The notes under the pieces are model-generated. The model ran no database searches. It had not been told where the DNA came from and saw nothing but the letters and a program-made list of their open reading frames with translations. Of a DNA stretch of 64,000 bases, positions 56,417 through 64,000 are shown piece after piece. The DNA is from Pirellulaceae bacterium (GTDB taxonomy: Bacteria > Planctomycetota > Planctomycetia > Pirellulales > Pirellulaceae). The stretch covers positions 533,161 to 597,160 of the forward strand of contig BPJU01000002.1 in NCBI GenBank assembly GCA_026004775.1, written 5' to 3'. Both the position numbers and the translations under genes were made by a program. Position 1 is the first letter of the stretch. Every line of letters begins with the position of its first letter.

Positions 56417-58015
56417 ATGGCCCGTCTTATGAATCCAATGAGACTTGCCGGGATCGCTACCGCAGGGCTGGCAGTCGGCCTTTTAATCACCGCCGTTATC
56501 TGGATCGGCCGCCCGACGGTACCGGCGGATCAGTATCCAGCCAGTTCCTCACCGCCGGTTGAAGCGGATGCGAGTACCGGCCCAGACTCTCCGCAAGCCT
56601 TTACCCGCCTGGTGCCGAATCAGTCTGCTGAAGCACGTGTCGGCACCGCGGCCGACAGTGTGCAGCATTTTCGAGTCGACGTACCGGATGATGCTGTAAT
56701 GATGGAATTGCGGCTGGTGGAGGCTCCCATCAACCTGGACCTCTTTTGCATGCGTCAGGTGACATGGAAGGCTCAAGAGGCACCCGAATTCTCCGCAGCA
56801 ACTGAGCTTTTCAACGAAGTGCTTCGCATCACGCCGTGGGATCCGCTGCCGCTCGAGCCGGGCGAATACATCGTGGAAGTACGCCCCGCACCGGGGGAAA
56901 CACCCCGTATCGATTACCGGCCTGTATTCGATGACGTGGCGTTCAAGCTCGAATACCGACTGGTGCGTGTCGGCCAGCCGGCCGCCTGGCCACTGGATAA
57001 CGAAGTAACCCTGGAGGTGGGTCATGAAAGCGGCTATGCGGCGATTGGAGCGATCGACATTCCAGCAGGCACGTCGTGCCTGCGGCTCGACCTTTTCAAT
57101 ACCTCCAGCTCGCTCGACCTTCTTCTTGGACGTGAAGGTCCTATCGTTCACGGCGACAACGCCTTGCTGGTACACGATGGAGCCGAAAGCCGCAAGTGGA
57201 TCATGCTCACTACGGACACCCAACCCGCACTGGAACCTGGCCGATATTTCGTGGCGGTAGTCGACCGATTCCAGAGTCCGGCTGCGGTAAGTGCCACGTT
57301 GCGTATCAGCCGGTCGGCGGACGTGCCCGCGCCGCTGCTGGCCATCCCCGAACTGCCGCAAAGTCAAGACCCATGGCAGCGCGCCGTCGCGGCAACCGTC
57401 GAGCTGATCGTTGAAGGTAACCCTGGAGGTGGTACGGGGGCCATCGTGTCGCCCGACGGGCTTATCGTCACGAACTACCATGTCGTCATCGACCAGAGAG
57501 AACAGCCCGCCAGAGAAAACGGCGTACTGGTAGCGATGACACTATCCCCCGAAACGCCGCCCGTTGACCTGTTCCGCGCGTCTCCCGTGTATCTGGATGC
57601 GGACCGAGATCTGGCGCTGTTGCGCATCAGCCAAGGCTTCTACCATCAGCCTCTTCCGGACGGCCAGCGGTTTCCCTGGATTCCGGTTCGATGGAACGCG
57701 ACTCCTCAATTGGGAGATTCCTTGACGGTGATCGGCTATCCGTGGATCGGTGGGGTGTCGGGCCGAGTCACCGTCACTTTGACGCGCGGTGTATTGGCGG
57801 GCTTCGAACGCCGCGGAGAGGCTCTGTTGTGGAAGACCGATGCGGATTTCCATCCCGGTAACTCGGGAGGTCCGGTCTTGGACGAGAAAGCGCGCCTGTT
57901 GGGGTTGGCTTCGGAAACAGTGGAAGAAGAGGCCGCTGCCGGGAAGATCGGGTGGATCCGGCCAATCAACCAGTTCCCGGAGCCGTGGAAGAAGCTTATT
58001 GAAGAATCTCAATAA
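56417..58015 (+). CDS. Membrane-anchored trypsin-like serine protease (S1C/HtrA-like) with PPC-like domains
   Basis: 532 residues. One membrane helix (about 10-31) anchors the protein, with the rest outside. About 60-180 and 195-300 look like two bacterial pre-peptidase C-terminal (PPC) beta-sandwich domains (QHFRVDVPDDAVMMELRL..., LRLDLFNTSSSLDLLLGRE...). The protease domain begins about 322: His355 in IVTNYHVV, Asp398 in DADRDLALLRI, Ser483 in HPGNSGGPV. There is no PDZ domain at the C-terminus, unlike DegP. The ATG is the first codon after the DUF1501 stop. Confidence 0.9.
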   Translation: MARLMNPMRLAGIATAGLAVGLLITAVIWIGRPTVPADQYPASSSPPVEADASTGPDSPQAFTRLVPNQSAEARVGTAADSVQHFRVDVPDDAVMMELRLVEAPINLDLFCMRQVTWKAQEAPEFSAATELFNEVLRITPWDPLPLEPGEYIVEVRPAPGETPRIDYRPVFDDVAFKLEYRLVRVGQPAAWPLDNEVTLEVGHESGYAAIGAIDIPAGTSCLRLDLFNTSSSLDLLLGREGPIVHGDNALLVHDGAESRKWIMLTTDTQPALEPGRYFVAVVDRFQSPAAVSATLRISRSADVPAPLLAIPELPQSQDPWQRAVAATVELIVEGNPGGGTGAIVSPDGLIVTNYHVVIDQREQPARENGVLVAMTLSPETPPVDLFRASPVYLDADRDLALLRISQGFYHQPLPDGQRFPWIPVRWNATPQLGDSLTVIGYPWIGGVSGRVTVTLTRGVLAGFERRGEALLWKTDADFHPGNSGGPVLDEKARLLGLASETVEEEAAAGKIGWIRPINQFPEPWKKLIEESQ

Positions 58016-58211
58016 ACCCCTGGTTGCATAAAAATCGTCGTTTTCTGACGTGGGAGCCAACGGATTTTTCGGGGAATATTGCGCCTTTCCGAGTCGTGCT
58101 GCACTTTCTGACAAAAGCTAACACGCGTTGCGCCTGAGTATTTCCACTGCAAGGTGGGTTTGCGGGCGCAGGTTACCCGTCCGCTCAGCAAAATTGATCT
58201 TCACAAAAAAC

Positions 58212-58269
58212 GGCTCTTCCGTAACCTTTGGGAAAAAAGTTTCCACTTCCGCAAAGTCACGGAAGAGCC
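58212..58269. repeat. Strong hairpin between the protease gene and the IS3 remnant
   Basis: GGCTCTTCCGT (58212-58222) pairs perfectly with ACGGAAGAGCC (58259-58269), with a second short stem GGAAA/TTTCC inside. It may end the DUF1501/protease transcript (no T-run follows) or be a small repeat unit. It lies 40 bases outside the IS3 left end. Confidence 0.5.
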
Positions 58270-58378
58270 ACTATGTCTACCTCTCAGATTGCATGGAAGC
58301 CGCCCGAGTGTCCCGGTTCAGTCGGAACTGGACATGACGGGGGTACGGGCTAAGATACCCCAAGAAAGGAGGAACGCC

Positions 58379-58690
58379 ATGTCCAGAACGCGCCGGTTTT
58401 TCTCGCCGGAGGATAAAGTCGCCATCCTCCGCAAGCATTTCCTCGAGGGAGTGCCCGTCTCAGAGATCTGTAAACAACTCGACCTTAACCCGGCCCAGTT
58501 CTACAACTGGCAGCGGGAACTCTTCGAGAACGGCCACCTGGCCTTCCGAACCCCAAAGCAGGATCCCAAGACCGCACGGCTCGAATCCGAAAATGCCAAG
58601 CTCCGGGCGAAACTCGAACAAAAGAACGAAGTACTTGCCAAACTCATGGGGGAGCACGTCAAATTAAAAAAAGAACTTGGGGAGATCTGA
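58379..58690 (+). CDS. IS3-family transposase OrfA
   Basis: 103 residues. The ATG at 58379 follows AAAGGAGG. A helix-turn-helix lies at about 5-45 (FFSPEDKVAILRKHFLEGVPVSEICKQLDLNPAQFYNWQRELFENG) and a leucine-zipper-like helix at about 60-98 (TARLESENAKLRAKLEQKNEVLAKLMGEHVKLKKEL). It binds the element ends. A run of seven A (58666-58672) in frame A-AAA-AAA just before the stop is the usual -1 slippage site that fuses OrfA to OrfB. OrfA itself looks intact. Confidence 0.9.
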   Translation: MSRTRRFFSPEDKVAILRKHFLEGVPVSEICKQLDLNPAQFYNWQRELFENGHLAFRTPKQDPKTARLESENAKLRAKLEQKNEVLAKLMGEHVKLKKELGEI

Positions 58691-59061
58691 AGGAGGGTTG
58701 GGTCTCCCCCGAAATTCGGGACCAGATCGTCGATTTCCTGGTGCAATGGGCCAAAAAGACGGAAATTGCCCTCTGCACCCTGATCCTGTGGCTCGGCATC
58801 TGCCGCTCCAAGTTCTATCTGTCGCAGCAACATTACGGCAAAGTCCGTGAACAGGACCACTGAATTCCCCGCGACCATTGGATCACTCCCGAGGAACGCC
58901 AGGCTATTATCGACTACGCCCGAAAACACCCGGGAGTCGGCTACCGCCGACTGATCTTTCTCTGCCGTGAATTCCATCAATTCATCACTCTCTGCCAGTT
59001 CCATCACATTACGACTTCACCCTACTATCCTCAATCGTAACCGTTCACGGTTGAATTTGAG

Positions 59062-60926
59062 GGGTGCAGGTTGCACTTTGCGCGCGAGCCGGGGATATGG
59101 TAACAAAAGGGGGGTGAATTTGCTCAGCGTGGGGCTGGGCGGCAGTCAGCGTTGGCATTTGAGGAAAGAGGAGGAAAATAGCATGGAGGCGGCAAGCGGA
59201 TTTCAACAGGTGGTTTCACAGATGACCCGCCTGATGCGGCAAGAGTTGTTTGGTGAAGCTGGGGCACCGGCTTGGGGTACGCCGTTTAGGGAAATTGAGG
59301 AATTTTGTTGTGCCATCGGCGATATGGTTGCCCGGGAGTTGATGCGACAAAGCATGGCCGTCCAGGCTCAACGGGTACCGACTGGTGAGGACGTTTGCCC
59401 TGAATGCGGACAATCTGTGGATACGCCAAAGGACGAACCGTTTGAGCCACACGTGCTGGACACGTGTCGCGGACCGGTGGACTGGAACGAGCCGAAGCGA
59501 TATTGCCGTCGGTGCCGACGGGCTTTTTTTCCCTCAGAGCCGAGCATTGGGGATACGTCCGAACGAGACGATGAGTCCGATGCTACTTGAGAAAGTTGTG
59601 TGGGCCGGGGTGAAGGAGCCGAGTTTTGGCCACGCTTCGCACGCGTTACAGCAGCTGGCGGGAGTGTCGATTTCGGCACAACGCGTGGCACGAGCGGTCG
59701 AGCGGGTGGGTCAAGAGCGGGTGGCGGAACGGGATGCGAACGTCAAGCAATTCCAGCAATTACCTATTCCCCAATGGCACGAAGCGCCACCGAACGTGGC
59801 TGTTCCGGACGTGGCGGTGGTGAACATGGATGGAGGGCGCATCCAATATCGCGACCGCATACGGCCTGAGCCAAGCGAACCGGTGGAAGAAGGGGGACGC
59901 AAGGGACGTTTCTGGCGCGAGGTCAAAGTGGGTCTGCTCTATACGGCCGACGGGGAGCCGTTCCAGGAGGATCCATGTCCCAGAATACCGGAGGTGTTTG
60001 TGGACGGCGAGCGTTTAGCACGGCTTGTGCAGGAGATCAAAGGCAGCCCGACAAGCGATGCTAGCGGGTCCTGCGGTGAGAAGTCGCCGGAGGTGTCCGG
60101 TGACAGTCAAGCTCCGCAGCCGAGCAAAGTTAGCGATTGTCCAGAGGATGAAGGAGACGCCAGCCCAAACGCCAGCGCGGTTGCCGATCCGCCATTGACG
60201 GGCGAGCGATGGAGTCCCGAACCGGTGCTAAGGTCGGTGGTGGCGACGCGCCGTTGTTCGGAAGAATTTGGTTGGATGTTAGCTGCGGCAGCTTGGCAGC
60301 GCGGCTTTATGGCGGCCACGCGTCGGGCATTTGTAGCTGACGGGCTGCAACAGAATTGGGCTATTCACAGGAAGCATTTTGCCAGCTTTGTGCCGATTGT
60401 CGATTTCGTCCATGCCATATGCTACGTGTACCACGCAGCCATGGCTGGTTGGCCTGCTGCGGAAGCTTGGCAGCAGTATGTTCAGTGGGCGCAATGGCTA
60501 TGGTCGGGGCGGGTGGATTTGGTGCTAGGAGCGATGCGGTCACGGATTGAACAATTAAAAGCGTTGCCTGATTCGGGCAATGTCCAGCAAGCCTTAGCCG
60601 AGTTAGCCGAGGCATTCAGATATTTGGAGAACAATCGTAGTCGCATGAAATATGACGAGTACCGACGGCTGGGGCTTCCGATTACGACCGCCCACATTGA
60701 ATCGTTGATCAAACAGATCCATCGGCGTATGAAGGGCACGGAGAAGTTTTGGTCGAAGCGGGCTGAGCCTCTCCTGACGCTGACTGCGGATTACTTAAGC
60801 GAAACGGGTGTAATGCCCAAATACTGGCAGAGACGTCACCAATCGAGCACCGGCATGCGCCACTACTCGCGAGCCGCCTGACCCCGACGCCCTCCCATAA
60901 GGGGGGACAAAGTGCAACCTGCACCC
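59062..60926 (+). mobile_element. ISKra4-family insertion sequence, 1865 bp
   Basis: Perfect 19-bp inverted repeats GGGTGCAGGTTGCACTTTG at 59062-59080 and (inverted) at 60908-60926. The 9-bp duplication GAATTTGAG flanks it at 59053-59061 and 60927-60935. It carries one transposase in two overlapping frames. It lies inside the miniature element, so it is the youngest insertion of the stack. Perfect ends and duplication suggest recent arrival. Confidence 0.92.
59183..60881 (+). CDS. ISKra4-family transposase (two frames, +1 shift at a T7 run)
   Basis: The first frame starts at the ATG at 59183 (GAGGAGG upstream) and ends at 59590. It has a zinc-ribbon-like pair CPECG and YCRRCRRAFFP. The second frame carries the rest to 60881. 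They join near 59524-59533 at TTTTTTTCCC by a +1 (or -2) shift, giving ...RRAFFPQSRALGIRPNETMSPMLLEKVVWAGV, which reads through as an ISKra4 protein. DDE-type candidates: Asp in VVNMDGG, Asp in VPIVDFVHA and Glu in TTAHIESL near the end. A variable low-complexity insert lies in the middle (about bases 60020-60200). The shift is either programmed or a mutation. Confidence 0.82.
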
Positions 60927-61123
60927 GAATTTGAGGGTCGTTCGGTGCCTCACCATTGAAAGTGCGGAACACTTGCGTGTTCCGCATACGGAAAGTAGAC
61001 GCTTCGCGAGGATTTTTTCAATGCGGAAGTCTTACGGCGGAACGCTGGCGCGTTCCGCCTTGCGACTTCCGCTACCCCCTAAACCAATATCGTTTTCTTT
61101 ATTTGCCAACCGTGAACGGTTAC

Positions 61124-61765
61124 CCTCAATCCAGCGGCAGAATAGAACGCTCCTTCGGAAGTCTCAAACGGGAGTGCCTCCGCCCGCAGACTCCCGTGAC
61201 CGTCGAGGATGCCAGACGCGTTATCCAAAACTCTGTAAACGAGTACAACCACAGCCGGCTCCATGCCGCCATCGGCTATGTCGCTCCCGCCGATCGTTTA
61301 CATGGCCTGGACGCAATCATCCATCAAAAGCGCGATGAAAAGCTCCAGGAGGCACGTGAGCTTCGCCGCCAACGACGCCAGGCTGCTCAACAGGCAACCA
61401 TGCGGCAAGATAACCGCATCGATTTCGCTCTCCTGCGACGCACCGTCCATATGGCCAACGTCCTCGAGGCACTCGTCGGCCTGGAACACGATCGCGGAAG
61501 CGGACCGCAACGCCGCGGCCCCTGTCCTATCCATCAACATCCTGACGGGAAAAACCATCGCTCCTTCTCCGTCAATCTCCAACGAGTCATCTTCCGATGC
61601 TTTCATCCCCAATGCCAGTGTCAAGGCAATGTCCTTGACCTCTGGGCTACCTGCCACAACCTCGACCTTCCCTCCGCGGCTCGATCCCTGGCCGAACGTT
61701 TTGCACCCGCCTTGATCAGTCCTGACAATACCCCTATAACAAAGAACAGGAACCCATCCTCATGA
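61124..61765 (+). pseudogene. OrfB C-terminus continuing into a primase-type CHC2 zinc finger
   Basis: One open frame. The first part is the end of an IS3 OrfB (GRIERSFGSLKREC, NEYNHSRLHAAIGYVAPADRLHG). A basic helix follows (DEKLQEARELRRQRRQAAQQ), then DFALLRRTVHMANVLEALVGL and RRGPCPIHQHPDG...FRCFHPQCQCQGNVLDLWA. The last stretch has the Cys-x2-His ... Cys-x4-Cys layout of the CHC2 zinc finger of DnaG-type primases. In planctomycetes similar tails accompany IS3 transposases; their role is unknown. It lies inside the IS3 right end. Confidence 0.75.
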
Positions 61766-61777
61766 ACTGTTTCCACT

Positions 61778-62758
61778 TTATGCCCTTGATCCCGGTTGTC
61801 CATCTCTGGCTGAACCAAGACATTCCTGACCGCGGGGGTCGACCATAACTTCGCCCTCACCGCCGCGTCCCGTTCCGGCCGGACCAGGACAACGTATTAC
61901 CTGATCTTCGGGAGTCACCGCTGCTTTCTGAGGTTTAGTCCCAACTGGCGGCCAATCTCCCCCGCTCCACTTTATAGTTTCCAGTGAGAGGATCGCCTCG
62001 CCTACCGACAACAGGCAACACATCACTCCTAGAAGACAACCGTACTTCAACATGACCAGCGTACTACGAATACCAATAGCTTCGATTCGACGAACCGGAC
62101 TTATCCCCGGCAGTGTGGTGACATCCGGCAAGCACATGATGAAAGCGTACAAGGTAAAAAACACAACTGCGCAATACACAGCGCCTGATATATCGAACGC
62201 TCGACGTCGATTTTCCCGATCGGCCAAGACATATCGACCGAGTATGCTTCGTTTATTTAGGATACCCCGACCTGGCTGGATACCCGATGTTTCACCGCTC
62301 GCGCGGGAATTCCCTACGTATGACACACCTAAACGCGAGCCACTCTGATCGTCAGCAGACTGCGCACACTCTCTGCGCCGCATTGACCGTAACAACATAG
62401 CAGCTCGCAATAGCGCCCTAAATGATGTTAGCGCTGGTACCGATACAAATGCCAAAAATAGTATAGACGGGCCTCTTAAATGTAACCGACCGGCAACCGA
62501 CCAATCTGCAATAGGACATAACAATACATATAATAGCGGCATACCCGCTGCAGGCCCCTCGGAAACAGCCACTTGTAATATATGGGCATATGAGACGCAC
62601 AGCAACGCGGCTGATACAAAAAGCAATGTCCAGCCAGTCAACAGAAGCTGAGCTGGTGCTCTAACAATGCAGCACATTGATGCAATCCCTTTTTCATGGA
62701 ACCACAGTCGGTAGTCGATTTCGATTATCGATCGCGTTGCGCCACACAATAGTATCAC
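61778..62758 (-). CDS. Multi-span membrane protein, C-terminus cut by the IS3 right end
   Basis: 326 residues from the GTG at 62758, which overlaps the stop of the Rhs-tail gene (GTGA); an ATG at 62677 is another possible start. Five or six membrane segments: LLLTGWTLLFVSAALLCVSY, MPLLYVLLCPIADW, GPSILFLAFVSVPALTSF, ISGAVYCAVVFFTLYAFIMCL, STLVMLKYGCLLGVMCCLLSVG. No family recognised. The last 14 codons lie inside the IS3 end (61778-61822), so the native C-terminus is lost. Its place after an Rhs toxin-type tail suggests an immunity role; this is inference. Confidence 0.65.
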   Translation of the reverse strand: MILLCGATRSIIEIDYRLWFHEKGIASMCCIVRAPAQLLLTGWTLLFVSAALLCVSYAHILQVAVSEGPAAGMPLLYVLLCPIADWSVAGRLHLRGPSILFLAFVSVPALTSFRALLRAAMLLRSMRRRECAQSADDQSGSRLGVSYVGNSRASGETSGIQPGRGILNKRSILGRYVLADRENRRRAFDISGAVYCAVVFFTLYAFIMCLPDVTTLPGISPVRRIEAIGIRSTLVMLKYGCLLGVMCCLLSVGEAILSLETIKWSGGDWPPVGTKPQKAAVTPEDQVIRCPGPAGTGRGGEGEVMVDPRGQECLGSARDGQPGSRA

Positions 62759-63291
62759 TGTCCAACCATATCCACGTAATCGCGAATGGCGGCGTCACGT
62801 GCCCCTACGATTTGTACCCATGCCTTTCCGAATTGATACTTGAAATAGGAATCAATTGCTATACTGCCGCCGATCAAGACACCTTTGGCGATTGGATGCG
62901 GAGTAATCTTACCTGCGTTGAGCATAACCGTAGTGGCTATGCCCATGCCCAGACTGTAGGTTCCTGTGGCTATCATTGCAAACTGAGCGGCGTCCTGGGT
63001 AATCGCCTGCTTAGCGCGCGCCCGCACCAAGTCCTTCTCTTCCGGAGCAAGGCCGACAAGTTCTTCTGGTCGTACACGGTGTTGCCAATAATCCGCCTTA
63101 CTGCGGCCATCCTCCCATACATTGTTGGGGTTGGCTGCCTGGGCTTCAACTAGAGCCTTGATAAACTGCGAGTAAGTACGGCCGTCCGCTAATTCTTTTA
63201 GCTTTTTCCATGGCATAGGATTTAGCGGCGGTGTGGTTTGACCCATGTGCTGTTTAACGTCTTTTTCAAACACTGGTAGAAACACAACCAC
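62755..63291 (-). CDS. Variable tail of the Rhs protein (candidate toxin), now a separate frame
   Basis: 178 residues if started at the GTG 63291; an ATG at 63246 is also possible. The same frame stays open back to 63369, directly after the UGA that ends the Rhs core, so this was probably the C-terminal tail of the Rhs protein. It has no recognised domain. A Gly/Ala-rich hydrophobic stretch (FAMIATGTYSLGMGIATTVML, then KGVLIGGSIAIDSYFKYQ) could form a membrane-active hairpin. Base composition is more AT-rich than the core, as is usual for exchanged Rhs tips. Confidence 0.65.
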   Translation of the reverse strand: MVVFLPVFEKDVKQHMGQTTPPLNPMPWKKLKELADGRTYSQFIKALVEAQAANPNNVWEDGRSKADYWQHRVRPEELVGLAPEEKDLVRARAKQAITQDAAQFAMIATGTYSLGMGIATTVMLNAGKITPHPIAKGVLIGGSIAIDSYFKYQFGKAWVQIVGARDAAIRDYVDMVGQ

Positions 63292-63369
63292 ACCATCGTC
63301 ATCGACAGTGCCAACTGGTCTTTGATTCTTTACTTGTTTTATCCAAAACCACCACTTATACTCGGGATC

Positions 63370-64000
63370 TCACCAAAATACGGCCGGGCCGTCGCGGCGT
63401 AGCCCCTCTTGTCCCAGTGGGTCGCTCAAGGCTGAGGGTGCGTTCCTCACATAGCGTGCCAAATTCCCATCCCCCGCCGCGAACCCCAGCGGATCCTCGC
63501 TGATGAACCGCCCGACGGCAGCGTCATAATAGCGGGCTCGGTAGTAGAAAAGGCCTGATTCCTCGTCGCGCTCGCGGCCCGTGTAGGCAAACAAGAAATC
63601 CACCGCCGCGTTGGTCTCGGACGTGATCCGGCCAAAAGCCTCGTACCTTAGGTGGTTCACCACGTTGCCCGCACTGTCAATCAAGTCGCGCACCGTGCCC
63701 AAGTGGTCACCCAAAGCCCATAACACCTCGCCCGGCTGCCATAAGGAATCCACGTCCTCGCGAGCAAACACCTGGTCCACCACCGGTCCATGCAAATACC
63801 GATACTTGAGCACGGCCGGCTGAGAGCCGGTAAACTCCAGCACAATGTGGTCCGCCCCCGCAAGTGCCGGATCCGAGGCGCCGGTGACCACCGACGGATT
63901 GTCATTGACGAACCACGTAAACGATGGACCTTGAGGCCCATCCCCGTCCGGATCCACCGTCTTGCCTATCCGCCGGTCAAATACGTCGTACGAATAATGC
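63370..64000 (-). CDS. Rhs-family protein, C-terminal core (partial, cut by right edge)
   Basis: The last 210 codons are visible; the frame is open to the right edge (HYSYDVFDRRIGKTVDPDGDG continues from it). Rhs/YD repeat features: KYRYLHGPVVDQVFARED, WALGDHLGTVRDLIDSAGNVVNHLRYEAFGRI, then the core end FAYTGRERDEESGLFYYRARYYDAAVGRFISEDPLGFAAGDGNLARYVRNAPSALSDPLG. In active Rhs toxins the tail after DP.G is cleaved off and is toxic. Here a UGA at 63370-63372 stops the protein 13 residues after DPLG, while the frame beyond stays open for 205 more codons. Confidence 0.9.
   Translation of the reverse strand, partial: HYSYDVFDRRIGKTVDPDGDGPQGPSFTWFVNDNPSVVTGASDPALAGADHIVLEFTGSQPAVLKYRYLHGPVVDQVFAREDVDSLWQPGEVLWALGDHLGTVRDLIDSAGNVVNHLRYEAFGRITSETNAAVDFLFAYTGRERDEESGLFYYRARYYDAAVGRFISEDPLGFAAGDGNLARYVRNAPSALSDPLGQEGLRRDGPAVFW

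Larger units (their letters stand above)
59037..61123. mobile_element. IS66-like miniature element (about 213 bp) split by an ISKra4 insertion
   Basis: Perfect 16-bp inverted repeats GTAACCGTTCACGGTT at 59037-59052 and (inverted) 61108-61123. The 8-bp duplication CCTCAATC is at 59029-59036 and 61124-61131. Ends beginning GTAA with 8-bp duplications are typical of IS66. Without the nested element the unit is about 213 bp and has no gene, only hairpins: a 9-bp stem at 60964-60985 and a nested 50-base hairpin at 61023-61072. It would be moved by an IS66 transposase in trans. Confidence 0.88.
58666..61765 (+). pseudogene. IS3-family transposase OrfB (broken: stop, internal deletion, insertion)
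   Basis: Entered by -1 slippage at the A7 run: ...DLKEGWVSPEIRDQIVDF..., RSKFYLSQQHYGKVREQD, then a UGA at 58861 where relatives have a sense codon before IPRDHWITPEERQAIIDYARKHPGVGYRRL. After this the first part of the DDE domain is missing: the text jumps to REFHQFITLCQFHHITTSPYYPQS (to 59036). The frame resumes after the inserted element as SGRIERSFGSLKRECLRPQTPVTVEDARRVIQ at about 61132. The catalytic first two Asp are thus lost; the element cannot transpose by itself. Removing 59037-61131 rejoins the frame exactly. Confidence 0.85.
58309..61822. mobile_element. Decayed IS3-family element carrying two nested insertions
   Basis: The left end TGTCCCGGTTCAGTCGGA (58309 on) and the right end (complement of 61822 back: TGTCTTGGTTCAGCCAGA) form an imperfect inverted repeat with TG..CA tips, as in IS3 elements. 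Inside are orfA, an orfB broken by a stop, an internal deletion and a 2.1-kb insertion, and a CHC2 zinc-finger tail. Without the insertion it would be about 1.4 kb. No 3- or 4-bp target duplication is visible (GAG and TTC flank it), so the flanks may have recombined. The right end cuts into the neighbouring membrane-protein gene. Confidence 0.75.

Noticed and set aside
58306..61825. Target duplication for the IS3 element
   Set aside because: The three bases on each side (GAG and TTC) do not match, so no duplication can be claimed.
63370..63372. UGA as a selenocysteine codon
   Set aside because: The codon follows Trp in a variable region with no redox motif, and I see no clear SECIS hairpin just after it.

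Overview
The window looks like a chromosomal segment of a planctomycete, probably of the Pirellula/Thermogutta type. The evidence is gene content: three Tat-exported DUF1501 proteins, a PSCyt1/DUF1549/DUF1553 cytochrome protein next to one of them, a very large multi-heme protein with a dehydrogenase-like propeller, DUF1571, DUF1080, DUF3754, a formylglycine-type sulfatase, and a reduced rsmH/mraZ cluster without the usual division genes. Start codons are mixed (ATG, GTG) and only some have a clear Shine-Dalgarno sequence. The genus is an inference.

Layout. 1-5.3 kb: a minus-strand stress/secretion-like operon (MoxR ATPase, DUF58, a large membrane protein cut by the left edge), then a PilZ-like membrane protein. 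5.3-11.6 kb: HAD hydrolase, a 109-bp inverted-repeat element, DUF3754 coupled to a sodium:solute symporter, TruD, tRNA-Ser(UGA), a small conserved protein and a VOC protein. 11.8-17.9 kb: an exopolysaccharide operon (chain-length protein, a CpsD-like protein with a degenerate P-loop, sugar-phosphate transferase, flippase, polymerase/ligase). 18-22 kb: a glycoside hydrolase and a beta-propeller/phosphatase fusion with overlapping ends. 22.4-29.5 kb: DUF1571, lipoprotein, nitrilase, DUF1501, rsmH, a small membrane protein, then mraZ with its own promoter and TGGGN boxes, and a YpsA/molybdenum-carrier-like protein. 29.6-42.6 kb: glycosyltransferase, DUF1080, sulfatase, membrane protein, ABC exporter pair, fumarylacetoacetase-like enzyme, SprT-like metalloprotease, oxidoreductase, and a GAF-PAS-PAS hybrid histidine kinase.

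42.6-44.2 kb is a non-coding repeat region with 148-bp tandem units and strong hairpins, flanked by copies of a 16-bp inverted repeat. 44.2-58 kb holds the planctomycete-specific export block: a 1401-residue penta-heme protein, DUF1501 plus PSCyt/DUF1549/DUF1553, a GntR regulator, and a third DUF1501 followed directly by a trypsin-like protease.

58.3-61.8 kb is a stack of three mobile elements: a decayed IS3-family element (its orfB reading into a primase-type CHC2 zinc finger), into which an approximately 213-bp IS66-like miniature element inserted (perfect 16-bp inverted repeats, 8-bp duplication), into which an ISKra4-family element inserted (19-bp inverted repeats, 9-bp duplication). 61.8-64 kb is the C-terminal end of an Rhs protein whose reading frame is broken by one UGA between the core and a variable tail. 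The tail ORF overlaps a multi-membrane-span gene by GTGA; these may be a toxin and its immunity partner. The right edge cuts the Rhs gene.
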